Assembly (NCBI RefSeq): GCF_000247475.1 | Contig: NZ_AHZC01000344.1 | Coordinates: forward strand, 1 to 34,783 | Origin: Rhizobium sp. PDO1-076 | Lineage (GTDB): Bacteria > Pseudomonadota > Alphaproteobacteria > Rhizobiales > Rhizobiaceae | Reading direction: 5' to 3' | DNA length: 34,783 nucleotides | Part shown: positions 1 to 7,301 of the stretch, piece by piece | How positions within the stretch are numbered: position 1 is the stretch's first letter | Layout of the letters: each line of letters starts with the position of its first letter | Program-made: the position numbers and the translations under genes | Notes under the pieces: generated by a model | Told to the model about the DNA's origin: nothing | The model's input: only the letters and a program-made list of their open reading frames with translations | Databases searched by the model: none

Positions 1-134
1 GCCGACGAACGAACCCGCTGCGCGGGAGGGCGTCTGCGGTTGAATTAGAGGGCACAGGCTGGAGGTTGCGCCTGGGTTGAACGTCGTCCGGCAGCGGCGG
101 AGCATGACGAGCTTCTTCAACAAGGAGCCTGACC

Positions 135-542
135 ATGCAGTACCCCCATCTCGACACGCCCGTCAGCCCGCTGCGCCAGCGGTTGATCGACGACATGAAC
201 ATGCGACGTTTCTCACGCGAAACGCAGCGCAACTATCTCCGCGACATCGGTCGCTTGGCAACCTTCCTCGGGCGTTCACCAGACACGGCGACCGCCGACG
301 ACCTGCGCCGGTTCCAGATCCAGCAGCAGGAGGATGGTGTTCCCGTTCCGACGATGAACAGCATCGTGTCGGCGCTACGGTTCTTCTTCACCCAGACCCT
401 CGACCGCCCGGACCTGGCGCGCAGGCTCGTCCGGCTGGCGCATCCTCGGAACCTGCCTGTGGTGCTGAGCCGCGACGAGGTTGCCCGGTTACTCAATGCC
501 ACCACCTGCCTCAAGCACCAGGCAGCATTGTCGGTCGCCTAG
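135..542 (+). pseudogene. Truncated tyrosine recombinase/integrase of an IS91-type element (N-terminal part)
   Basis: The 135 residues match the N-terminal, SAM-like core-binding part of the tyrosine recombinases that accompany IS91-family transposases (RFSRETQRNYLRDIGRLATF, then LPVVLSRDEVARLLNAT). Such enzymes run to about 300 residues and end in a catalytic domain with the R-H-R-Y residues. Here the frame stops right after LKHQAALSVA, where family members continue into the first catalytic arginine region, so none of the catalytic tetrad is present. The following sequence does not continue the family in any frame. The start ATG at 135 follows an AAGGAG-like site near 121. It is read as an insertion-sequence remnant that was cut or recombined at about base 540, marking the left edge of the accessory region. 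It cannot be catalytically active. Confidence 0.75.
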
Positions 543-727
543 GCCTAAGCAGCTTGTGCGGTTCGATACGATTGGACGAAGCGAACGCCGAGCGGAGCAA
601 ATGATCGCAATTAGTTAGGAGTGCCGCGTTGCACAGTGGGTTCAGCAAAAGGGTGCCCAGCCACATCGGGCCTCCATTCTCGATCGTTCGCGAGAAAAGC
701 AGGAGATGCGCGCTCCCTACCCCGATT

Positions 728-1735
728 TTATGCCTCCAGCATTGCGGCAGCTTTCGTGTATCCACCGCCCATCCCATCCAGGAAATGCAGGTGGGCATTG
801 CGGTTGCCGGAGGGCACTAGGCAGGTCATCAGGGCATGAGACTGCCGATGCATTCCAAACCGAATTTCACCGCGATCTCTGGCGCCGGCGAGAAGGGCCT
901 CGACCTTGCCTATCTGCACGACTGTGCAATCCAGGGTCAAACGCAGCACATCGTCGTACCGACGATAGTCCGAATTCGAAACCACATCGGACCAGCCCCT
1001 GCCACCGAGATACTCTGCGACTTCCGTCGTGATGGCCATTTCATCCGGCACGGGACGCGAACGTCGATCGCCCGCTTCAAGAATTGCAAGGAGTTGTCGT
1101 GCAAGAATTGCAAAACGCCGTGATTGGCTGTGATCGATGGGCTCAACGAGAAGAGAGAGTATTTCGCCGCGGTGGCTGGGGATCGGTGCCCATTCACAGG
1201 TCAACCCCGTCAAGTCCGGCGGCGTGGTCGTCAGGCTCGGCATGATTACATACTTCCCCGCCTTTATCTGCTGATCAGCCCAGTTCAGCCCACCTCCGGC
1301 GAACATAGCATAGGTGGCAGCGTCGGATGCCGCAAACTGGGCCGTCCTCACATCGCTTCCACGTGCCCGTATTTCCTTCACCGGGACAAGCCCCGCACGC
1401 AAGCCAAGTTGGAGAGCGCCTCGGGCGTATGCCGCTGTTTGCCGGAGAACATTTGTCGCGGATGCCAGTCGGTCTGGAGATACGGCGAATGCAGCACCAT
1501 CGCCGCGGAAGACGAAGGGAAAGTCGAAACTGTTCCACGCGTTGCCAAGCGCTGCAATGGCGGATGCACCCGCGTAATTGACATCCTTGTAGCGCCCCGA
1601 GGCGATCGCCGAGGTTGAATCGACTACATCCGTTATTCCGACGAACCAGTCATCCGGCAGTGGCTGGTATTGATCGGTGTCAAGCAGGTCGGCGAAATCA
1701 CGGTATGCGGCACGTTGTGCGTCGAACTTCAACAT
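728..1735 (-). CDS. DUF3095 family protein, class III cyclase-like fold, shorter than usual
   Basis: The 335-residue product is recognised as DUF3095 from LPDDWFVGITDVVDSTSAI (residues 27-45), the RYKDVNYAGASAI segment, FVFRGDGAAF (75-83), and the C-terminal YDDVLRLTLDC and HRQSHALMTCLVPS blocks. The ITDVVDST and GDG motifs resemble the metal-binding aspartates of class III nucleotidyl cyclases, so a cyclase-like fold is likely, but no reaction is established for the family. From memory, members are nearer 380-390 residues. The shortening lies around residues 225-260, between the ILSLLVEP block and NSDYRRYDD, with both ends intact. The ATG at 1735 has a good TGGAGG site about 8 bases upstream. 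There is no signal peptide or membrane segment. It is convergent with the truncated integrase and lies downstream of ohr on the same strand, separated by a hairpin. Confidence 0.75.
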   Translation of the reverse strand: MLKFDAQRAAYRDFADLLDTDQYQPLPDDWFVGITDVVDSTSAIASGRYKDVNYAGASAIAALGNAWNSFDFPFVFRGDGAAFAVSPDRLASATNVLRQTAAYARGALQLGLRAGLVPVKEIRARGSDVRTAQFAASDAATYAMFAGGGLNWADQQIKAGKYVIMPSLTTTPPDLTGLTCEWAPIPSHRGEILSLLVEPIDHSQSRRFAILARQLLAILEAGDRRSRPVPDEMAITTEVAEYLGGRGWSDVVSNSDYRRYDDVLRLTLDCTVVQIGKVEALLAGARDRGEIRFGMHRQSHALMTCLVPSGNRNAHLHFLDGMGGGYTKAAAMLEA

Positions 1736-1794
1736 TGGATTGCCTCCAGGATTCTCACGCTGCTTTCGTGATCGATAGCGCCAAAATATTTACC

Positions 1795-1823
1795 GGGTCT
1801 GCCCGTCATGTACGGGCAGACCC
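1795..1823 (-). terminator. Intrinsic terminator of the ohr gene
   Basis: A perfect 12-bp inverted repeat (GGGTCTGCCCGT and its complement) has a 5-base loop. It starts 13 bases past the ohr stop in the direction of ohr transcription and is followed on that strand by a T-rich stretch (TAAATATTTT). It separates ohr from the downstream DUF3095 gene. Confidence 0.75.
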
Positions 1824-1835
1824 GAGAGATCGTGT

Positions 1836-2231
1836 TCAGACGAGATTGGTCACAATCGTGACGTTGCCGTGGGTTGCCTTGGAGTAAGGGCAAATGCTGT
1901 GCGCGGCGTCGAGCAGTTCGCGAGCGGTGACAGGATCGATGCCGGGCACGCTGACATTGAACCGGGCGCTCAGGAAATAGTTGCCGTCATCGACGTTCAG
2001 GTCGATCTCGGCGTCGACCGCGATCCCGGCCGGGAGCTTGATCTGCCTCTGGGAAGCGGCAACTTCGATGGCGCCCATGTAGCAGGCCGACCAGGCGGCA
2101 CCGAAGAGGTTTTCAGCGGCCGGATGCGGCTGCTTCATCTTGACGTCGAGAAAACCGTCGCTGCTGCGAGCGCCGCCATCGCGGCCATTGGTGTTGTGGG
2201 TCTTGCCAGTAAAGAGAACCTTGTGGGTCAT
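1836..2231 (-). CDS. ohr: Organic hydroperoxide resistance protein (Ohr), canonical two-cysteine form
   Basis: Ohr proteins are cytosolic thiol peroxidases that reduce organic and fatty-acid hydroperoxides, using a peroxidatic and a resolving cysteine and, usually, lipoylated reductant. The 131-residue product has the full set: Arg17 in NGRDGGARSSDG, Glu40 in the helix before WSACYMGA, peroxidatic Cys50, and resolving Cys114 in HSICPYSKATHGN. Length is normal. The ATG at 2231 is preceded on the minus strand by AGGAAA at good spacing. It is transcribed divergently from the epoxide hydrolase, and both start regions carry copies of the same promoter module. Ohr is normally controlled by the MarR-type repressor OhrR; no OhrR gene is visible here, and the nearest regulator is the STAND protein at 4455-7301. 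Confidence 0.9.
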   Translation of the reverse strand: MTHKVLFTGKTHNTNGRDGGARSSDGFLDVKMKQPHPAAENLFGAAWSACYMGAIEVAASQRQIKLPAGIAVDAEIDLNVDDGNYFLSARFNVSVPGIDPVTARELLDAAHSICPYSKATHGNVTIVTNLV

Positions 2232-2261
2232 AGCGAATTTCCTGTCCTAGGTTTTGATGGA

Positions 2262-2290
2262 TTGATCGTCTGCACCTTGTGCTGATCCAA
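2262..2290 (-). promoter_or_regulatory. Candidate ohr promoter
   Basis: On the minus strand TTGGAT (2290-2285) lies 17 bases before GATCAA (2267-2262). The same arrangement recurs in the right arm of the duplication as TTGAAG, 18 bases, GATCAA. The -10 match to consensus is poor, which would fit a promoter needing an activator. Transcription would begin about 20-25 bases before the ohr ATG. This is inferred from conservation between the arms, not from strong consensus. Confidence 0.4.
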
Positions 2291-2319
2291 GAGTTACGCC
2301 GCCGGGACAGGAATCGCAC

Positions 2320-2334
2320 GTTAGGCGTTGTTAG
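2320..2334. promoter_or_regulatory. Candidate operator, left copy: CTAAC-N5-CTAAC direct repeat
   Basis: Read towards ohr, CTAAC occurs twice with a 10-bp period. Tandem half-sites one helical turn apart, just upstream of the -35 box, are the usual layout for OmpR/PhoB-type winged-helix activators. The neighbouring 948-residue regulator carries such a DNA-binding domain. The sequence is kept perfectly in the opposite arm while the region between this site and the -35 box has diverged. Confidence 0.5.
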
Positions 2335-2353
2335 ACGTCAATAGTCGCGATTA

Positions 2354-2372
2354 ACAACGCCGGGAGCGTTGT
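2354..2372. promoter_or_regulatory. Internal palindrome ACAACGC-N5-GCGTTGT between the two promoter arms
   Basis: A perfect 7-bp inverted repeat lies in the 125-bp spacer between the arms. Together with preceding bases it repeats the TAACAACGCC string of the arm operators (2352-2361 versus 2463-2472). It may be an extra regulator-binding site shared by both promoters. It has no T-tract and is not a terminator. Confidence 0.4.
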
Positions 2373-2460
2373 GAGCGGGAAGATGGGAACCGCTCTTCAA
2401 GGGGTGCAGCGCGAGCGGTCTCTGGCGTCGTCTTCAGCGGTCATCAGGTCACTATCATCA

Positions 2461-2536
2461 TCTAACAACGCCTAACGTGTGCATTCGACGCCCTCGGCGT
2501 ACCCCTTGAAGCAGCACAGGGGTGCAGACGATCAAC
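2461..2536 (+). repeat. Right arm of the inverted duplication (epoxide hydrolase promoter module)
   Basis: This is the mirror copy of 2261-2335. Bases 2461-2479 (TCTAACAACGCCTAACGTG) are the exact complement of the left arm's inner 19 bases. CTAAC at 2462-2466 and 2472-2476 forms the right operator copy. The arm ends about 24 bases before the epoxide hydrolase start codon. Confidence 0.85.
2506..2535 (+). promoter_or_regulatory. Candidate epoxide hydrolase promoter
   Basis: TTGAAG (2506-2511), an 18-base spacer and GATCAA (2530-2535) mirror the ohr promoter boxes. The CTAAC direct repeat ends 29 bases before the -35 box. Transcription would start near 2542, leaving a short leader with an AGGAG site at 2548-2552. 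Confidence 0.4.
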
Positions 2537-2559
2537 CCGATTTACCGAGGAGAATGACA

Positions 2560-3867
2560 ATGACCGTAATCAAGACTGACGTTATCGATGAAGACCGCCG
2601 CCGCCTGCTGGGTGCCGCCGCATCCGGGATCGCCATCTTGGGCATCGCGAGCTTGCTTCCCTCATATGCGAAGGCAGCGACCGCATGTGACACCATCCGC
2701 CCGTTTCAGGTGAACATACCGCAAGCGGATCTGGACGACCTTCGTGCCCGCCTCGCCCGCACGCGGCTACCGGAAAAAGAGACCGTCGGCGACTTTACCC
2801 AAGGTGTACCGCTGAAGACGACCAAGCAGTTGCTGGAGCACTGGCAGAACAAATATGACTGGCGCAAGGTCGAGGCCCGGATCAACGCCGTACCCAACTT
2901 CATCACCGAGATCGATGGGCTGGACATCCATTTCATCCATGTCCGCAGCAGGCATGAAAATGCGCTCCCGCTGGTCGTGACGCACGGTTGGCCGGGCTCT
3001 ATCATCGAGCAGTTGAAGATCATCGGCCCGCTAACCGACCCGACCGCCCACGGCGGCAGCGCTTCGGATGCATTCCATATCGTCATTCCTTCGATGCCGG
3101 GCTACGGCTTTTCCGGCAAGCCTGAAGCGACGGGATGGGGACCGGAACGCATTGCAAGCGCCTGGACCATCCTGATGCGCCGCCTGGGTTACACCCAGTT
3201 TGTCGCACAGGGCGGCGATTGGGGTGCGGTCGTAACCGACATGATCGGCGTGCAGGCTCCTCCGGAACTGCTTGGCATCCATACCAACATGCCGGGTGCG
3301 ATACCCGATGCCATCAATGGTGCAGCATTTTCCGGAGCGCCGGCCCCGGCAGGTCTCTCGGATGAAGAAATGCATTCGTACGATCAGCTTGTCTTTTTCT
3401 ACAAGCATGTCTCCTACGCGTTCCTGATGGGAACACGGCCGCAAACCCTTACCGGATTGACGGATTCCCCGATCGCTCTTGCAACCTACATGCTCGATCA
3501 TGATGGGGCGAGCCTGGAAATGATCGCCCGCTCGTTCGATGGTCAGGATGAGGGCCTCAGCCCCGACGATGTCCTCGACAACATCACGCTGTTTTGGCTG
3601 ACCAACACTGGCGTATCGGCCGCGCGCCTGTACTGGGAAAACAAGCTCGCCTTCTTTGCTGCAAAAGGCGTCAAAGTGCCGGTCGCTGTCAGCGTCTTCC
3701 CGGACGAACTCTACCAGACGCCGCGCGCCTGGGCCGAGAAAGCGTACCCGAACCTCGTGCATTACAACAAACTTCCCAAAGGCGGACACTTCGCAGCCTG
3801 GGAGCAGCCGAAGCTTTTCACCGACGAGGTGCGTGCCGGCTTCCGCAGCCTTCGCAAGTCTGGCTGA
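2560..3867 (+). CDS. Tat-exported epoxide hydrolase (EHN domain plus alpha/beta hydrolase)
   Basis: The 435-residue protein belongs to the epoxide hydrolase family with an N-terminal EHN domain (about residues 48-155). In the alpha/beta-hydrolase core the oxyanion-hole motif HGWPGS begins at His142, the nucleophile is Asp220 in GGDWGA, and the catalytic His410 lies in GGHFAAWEQP. It would open epoxides to diols by way of an ester intermediate. The N terminus DRRRLLGAAASGIAILGIAS followed by AKA-A (about 37-39) looks like a twin-arginine signal, implying periplasmic export of the folded enzyme. I chose ATG 2560, 7 bases after AGGAG; ATG 2554 is too close to that site, and an earlier start at 2479 would lie within the promoter duplication. 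It is divergent from ohr and followed by a strong terminator. The natural substrate is unknown; lipid or isoprenoid epoxides are a guess. Confidence 0.88.
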   Translation: MTVIKTDVIDEDRRRLLGAAASGIAILGIASLLPSYAKAATACDTIRPFQVNIPQADLDDLRARLARTRLPEKETVGDFTQGVPLKTTKQLLEHWQNKYDWRKVEARINAVPNFITEIDGLDIHFIHVRSRHENALPLVVTHGWPGSIIEQLKIIGPLTDPTAHGGSASDAFHIVIPSMPGYGFSGKPEATGWGPERIASAWTILMRRLGYTQFVAQGGDWGAVVTDMIGVQAPPELLGIHTNMPGAIPDAINGAAFSGAPAPAGLSDEEMHSYDQLVFFYKHVSYAFLMGTRPQTLTGLTDSPIALATYMLDHDGASLEMIARSFDGQDEGLSPDDVLDNITLFWLTNTGVSAARLYWENKLAFFAAKGVKVPVAVSVFPDELYQTPRAWAEKAYPNLVHYNKLPKGGHFAAWEQPKLFTDEVRAGFRSLRKSG

Positions 3868-3879
3868 CCTACGTTGAGC

Positions 3880-3908
3880 ATCGGCGCGCACAATGCGCGC
3901 CGATTTTT
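3880..3908 (+). terminator. Intrinsic terminator after the epoxide hydrolase
   Basis: An 11-bp perfect stem (ATCGGCGCGCA and its complement) with the loop CAA is followed by TTTTT at 3904-3908. It begins 12 bases after the stop codon. Only 33 bases remain before the next ATG, so the following Ohr-like gene either depends on read-through or has a very compact promoter. Confidence 0.9.
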
Positions 3909-3941
3909 CTAACGGGCGCTTGCCGCTCAAGAGATACATCC

Positions 3942-4361
3942 ATGAAGAAGACCATGCATTTGATTTACACGGCCACCACTGAAACCACTGGAGGGCGCGA
4001 CAACGGCGTCGCCCGCAGCACCGACGGCGTTCTGGATATCAGGCTCTCGGATCCAGCTTCAACCCGGATCGGCACCAACCCCGAACAACTCATGGCAGTG
4101 GCATGGTCCGCAAGCTTCTCAAGCTCTGTCGCACAGGTCGCTCGGGAGGCCGGAGTGCCACTCTCCGCCAACGTTAGAATCCATGCCGAAGTGGATCTCT
4201 CCTCGGACGACGACGAATTTATCATCGGCGTTCGCCTGGTCGTCCACCTTCCAGGTTTGGAACCCGAGGTCGCCGTCACGCTGGTAGATGAAGCCCGGCG
4301 CATCTGCCCGTTTTCAAGGGCCACACGGGGCAATATTCAGGTCGACGTCATGATTGTGTGA
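3942..4361 (+). CDS. Ohr/OsmC-family protein lacking the peroxidatic cysteine
   Basis: The 139-residue protein has the full Ohr fold: GGRDNGVARSTDGVLDI near the N terminus, TNPEQLMAVAWSASF in the central helix, HAEVDLSSDDDEF, and RRICPFSRATRGNIQVDV at the C terminus. Arg19, Glu48 and the resolving Cys122 are kept, but the peroxidatic position in WSASF is Ser58, where active enzymes have WSACF/YSACF. The textbook Ohr cycle is therefore impossible unless Cys122 substitutes. It may act as a hydroperoxide or lipid sensor, a binding protein, or a subunit of mixed dimers with the canonical Ohr encoded 1.7 kb away; these are guesses. The ATG at 3942 starts exactly at the Ohr N terminus; no strong ribosome site is seen. 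The STAND regulator gene follows 93 bases later on the same strand. Confidence 0.85.
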   Translation: MKKTMHLIYTATTETTGGRDNGVARSTDGVLDIRLSDPASTRIGTNPEQLMAVAWSASFSSSVAQVAREAGVPLSANVRIHAEVDLSSDDDEFIIGVRLVVHLPGLEPEVAVTLVDEARRICPFSRATRGNIQVDVMIV

Positions 4362-4454
4362 GGCGGAAGTTGCCGCAGCGGACGATCATCGTCGATAGCG
4401 CCCCCTGGCCCATAGGAGTATAACCAGCCGATAGGGGCAGCCAGGGCAAACGAC

Positions 4455-7301
4455 ATGAACAGTTTCGGCGACACCAATGCCGACGATCTATCTTTTGGTC
4501 CCTTCCGCTTGAGCATCAGCCAGCGCCTGCTTGCGAAAGACGATGTTCCGATCGATCTGGGTGCCCGCGCGCTCGACCTGCTGATCGCCCTGACCCTCGC
4601 TCCAAATGTCGTCGTTACCAAGAAGGACCTGATGTCGCGTGTTTGGCCGGATGTGATCGTCGACGAAGGCAGCCTTCGTTTTCACATGACTGGGCTGAGG
4701 AAAGCGCTGGGCGACGGACACGACGGCGCGCGTTATATCACCACGGTTGCCGGAAGAGGCTATTGTTTCGTCGCGCCGATCTCGCGATCCGGCCGCCTGC
4801 GGCCAACTTCCACCACTCCCGAATTCCGTCACGCCCTACTGCCAGGCCGACTTGATCGAATGATCGGACGAGAGCAGGACGTTCTGCGACTGGCGGAAAA
4901 GGTGATGGCGTCACGAATGGTCACCATCGTGGGCGGTGGAGGTGTCGGAAAGACTACGGTCGCCACAGCGGTCGCGCATCATCTTTCACCGGCCTTCAAC
5001 GGAGCTGTCCTTTTTGCCGATTATGGCATGTTGAGCGATCCGGGTCTGGTCGCGGCGGGGATCGCCTCGATGCTCGGGCTGCCCGTTGGATCCGACGATG
5101 TCCGTCCCAGCCTGCTCGCGTATATACGCGACAAGCAAATCCTGCTGATCCTCGATACCTGCGAGCATCTGATAGATGCCATTGCTGATCTCGCGGCAAC
5201 GATTGTCGACGCCGCGCCGCAGGTTTTCCTTCTCGCAACGAGCCGCGAAGCATTACGCATCGAGGCCGAAAGCGTGTACAGGCTCGACACCCTCGCCTGC
5301 GCGCCGGATGATCCGGAACTTTCCACAGAGACAATTCTTTCCTTTCCGGCAACGCGCCTGTTCATCGAACGCGCTGCGGCGAGCGGGGCGTCACTTGAAC
5401 TCAGCGACCAGGACATTCGCGTCGTAGCAAGCATCTGCAGGAAGCTCGACGGCATGGCGCTCGCCCTGGAACTCGCCGCGCGCCGCGTCGAGAGCTATGG
5501 TCTTACCCAAACCGCCACGCTCCTCGATCGGCATTTGACACTCGAATGGACGGGATCTCGAACAGCACCGCCGCGACAAAGAACGCTGCAGGCAATGCTC
5601 GACTGGAGCTTCGGACTTCTCACAGAGGTGGAGCGCCTCGTGCTGCGGCGCCTAGCAGTCTTTGTCGGCGACTTCACGCTTGATGCCGCACTGGAGGTGA
5701 TTTCCACGTCAGAGACGCATCCTGCGATCGTCTTCGAGGCGATCGACAATCTCGTCGCCAAATCATTGCTGGCAACCCGTCCCCTCGGCGCGACGATGCG
5801 ATACCGCCTGCTGGACACGACACGAGCCTATGCGCTCCAATCTCAGACCGAAGAGGACCGGGCCGGATTAGGTGCACGCCACGCGACGTATTATCAACGT
5901 TGGATTGAACAATTCGGCCCGGATTGGCCGACGTTTTCGACAGGGCCTGAGCGGCTGCCATACTTCGTCAGCATCAACAATGTTCGCGCGGCACTGGAGT
6001 GGTGCTTCGGGGAACACGGCGATATCGACGCTGGCATCAGACTTGCGGCTGCCGCGGCATCTGTCTTCCAGGTGATGTCGTTGTTTCCCGAGTGCCAGCG
6101 ATGGTCGGAACGTGCGCTTCTCGCGCTGGATGAGAAATCGAAAGGCGGCGTCGAGGAGATGCACCTGCAAGCGGGCCTTGGAATTTCCCGAATGTACCTT
6201 CAAGGCGGCCGCGAAACCTCGCAAGCCGCCCTCGTTCGCAGCCTGCAAATCGCAGAAGAGCGGGGAAATGCCCTCGACCAATTGCGTATCCTGGGGCCGT
6301 TGAGCATGTTGAGCCTGCGCATCGGCGACTTTAATGCCGCTCTTCATTACGCGCGCCGTTGTGCTGCGATCTCCATGACGGTGGACGATCCTGCCACCGT
6401 TGAACTGGGTCGCTTTTTTCTCGGAAATTCGCTGCATTTCACGGGCGATCTGGTGAAGGCGAGGATTGAGCTTGAAGCCGCAGCAAGGAGCGAACCGCGG
6501 TCGCAAAGAACCCCTGCCAGCTATGTTGGATTCGAAGGGAGACATCTCGCCGGCGGGATCCTGGCTCGAAACCTGTGGCTCCAAGGCTATCCAGAACAGG
6601 CTGACCTTCGGGCGCGTCAGGCGATCAGCGATGCGGCAAAGCTGGATCATTCCCTGACCCTGTGCATCGCGCTTTTGGGCGGAATCGCTGTGTTTCTGTG
6701 GCGAGACGACCTGCCCAGTGCAGAGGAGCATATCGAATGGCTGATCTCGCGCGCAGGGCTGCATTTCCTTTCACCATACGTATCTGTCGCTCAAGGTTTC
6801 CGAGGGGAAGTGGCCATCCGCCGAGGAGACGTGAAGGCCGGGATCGAGACACTGCGCCGATGCATCGATAAGCTTCATTCGGCGACTTACGAGGTGTTCA
6901 CGACCATGCTCGAAATCTCACTCGTCAACGGATTGGTGGCGATTGGCGAGTTCGGCGAAGGCATGGACCGGATCAACCGAACCATCGAACGGGTCGAGAA
7001 TAACGGAGACCTCTGCTACCTTCCTGAACTGCTGCGCGTGAAGGCGAGACTACTGTCATCGACGGGCGCTTCAGATGAAGACGTCGAGGCATTCCTAAAG
7101 CTGGCAATCGGAGAAAGTGCAAAAATGGGTGCACGTTCCTGGGAGCTACGAAGCGCAACCGACCTGTCTGCGCTATGGATAGGCGATGGCCGGCTGCGTG
7201 AGGCGCGGGAATTGTTGAAGCCGATTTTTGAGCGGTTTGATGAAAGCTCGGATACGACGGATGTAAGGGCGGCGAGAGTACTGTTGGAAGGGCTGCTATA
7301 G
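4455..7301 (+). CDS. Winged-helix (OmpR-type) STAND ATPase transcriptional regulator
   Basis: This 948-residue one-component regulator begins with an OmpR/PhoB-type winged helix (about residues 10-105: LSFGPFRLSISQRLL, LTLAPNVVVTKKDLMSRVWP, then AGRGYCFVAP). A STAND/NB-ARC-like ATPase follows, with Walker A GGGGVGKTT (Lys166), Walker B ILLILDTCEHL (Asp234) and the ATSREALRIE and KLDGMALALELAARRVE blocks. The remainder (about 480-948) is helical and TPR-like (CFGEHGDIDAGIRLAAAAAS and similar), as in AfsR/MalT-type regulators where this part senses a ligand or partner. There is no membrane segment or receiver domain. It follows the Cys-less Ohr gene on the same strand. Its winged helix would suit the CTAAC direct repeats at the ohr/epoxide hydrolase promoters, so a role as their activator is inferred, not shown. 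The start at 4455 has only a weak ribosome site. Confidence 0.88.
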   Translation: MNSFGDTNADDLSFGPFRLSISQRLLAKDDVPIDLGARALDLLIALTLAPNVVVTKKDLMSRVWPDVIVDEGSLRFHMTGLRKALGDGHDGARYITTVAGRGYCFVAPISRSGRLRPTSTTPEFRHALLPGRLDRMIGREQDVLRLAEKVMASRMVTIVGGGGVGKTTVATAVAHHLSPAFNGAVLFADYGMLSDPGLVAAGIASMLGLPVGSDDVRPSLLAYIRDKQILLILDTCEHLIDAIADLAATIVDAAPQVFLLATSREALRIEAESVYRLDTLACAPDDPELSTETILSFPATRLFIERAAASGASLELSDQDIRVVASICRKLDGMALALELAARRVESYGLTQTATLLDRHLTLEWTGSRTAPPRQRTLQAMLDWSFGLLTEVERLVLRRLAVFVGDFTLDAALEVISTSETHPAIVFEAIDNLVAKSLLATRPLGATMRYRLLDTTRAYALQSQTEEDRAGLGARHATYYQRWIEQFGPDWPTFSTGPERLPYFVSINNVRAALEWCFGEHGDIDAGIRLAAAAASVFQVMSLFPECQRWSERALLALDEKSKGGVEEMHLQAGLGISRMYLQGGRETSQAALVRSLQIAEERGNALDQLRILGPLSMLSLRIGDFNAALHYARRCAAISMTVDDPATVELGRFFLGNSLHFTGDLVKARIELEAAARSEPRSQRTPASYVGFEGRHLAGGILARNLWLQGYPEQADLRARQAISDAAKLDHSLTLCIALLGGIAVFLWRDDLPSAEEHIEWLISRAGLHFLSPYVSVAQGFRGEVAIRRGDVKAGIETLRRCIDKLHSATYEVFTTMLEISLVNGLVAIGEFGEGMDRINRTIERVENNGDLCYLPELLRVKARLLSSTGASDEDVEAFLKLAIGESAKMGARSWELRSATDLSALWIGDGRLREARELLKPIFERFDESSDTTDVRAARVLLEGLL

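Larger units (their letters stand above)
2261..2335 (-). repeat. Left arm of a ~76-bp imperfect inverted duplication (ohr promoter module)
   Basis: This arm aligns with the reverse complement of 2461-2536 at roughly 59 of 76 positions by hand. The innermost 19 bases (2317-2335, CACGTTAGGCGTTGTTAGA) are a perfect inverted match to 2461-2479. It lies about 30 bases upstream of the ohr start codon, the same distance as the right arm from the epoxide hydrolase start. It is therefore read as a duplicated promoter/operator rather than a transposon end. Confidence 0.85.

Noticed and set aside
2320..2476. GTTAGAC and ATCTAAC motifs resembling integron attC core sites
   Set aside because: They occur in the wrong order for one attC site, are embedded in a longer promoter duplication, and no integron integrase or cassette array is present.
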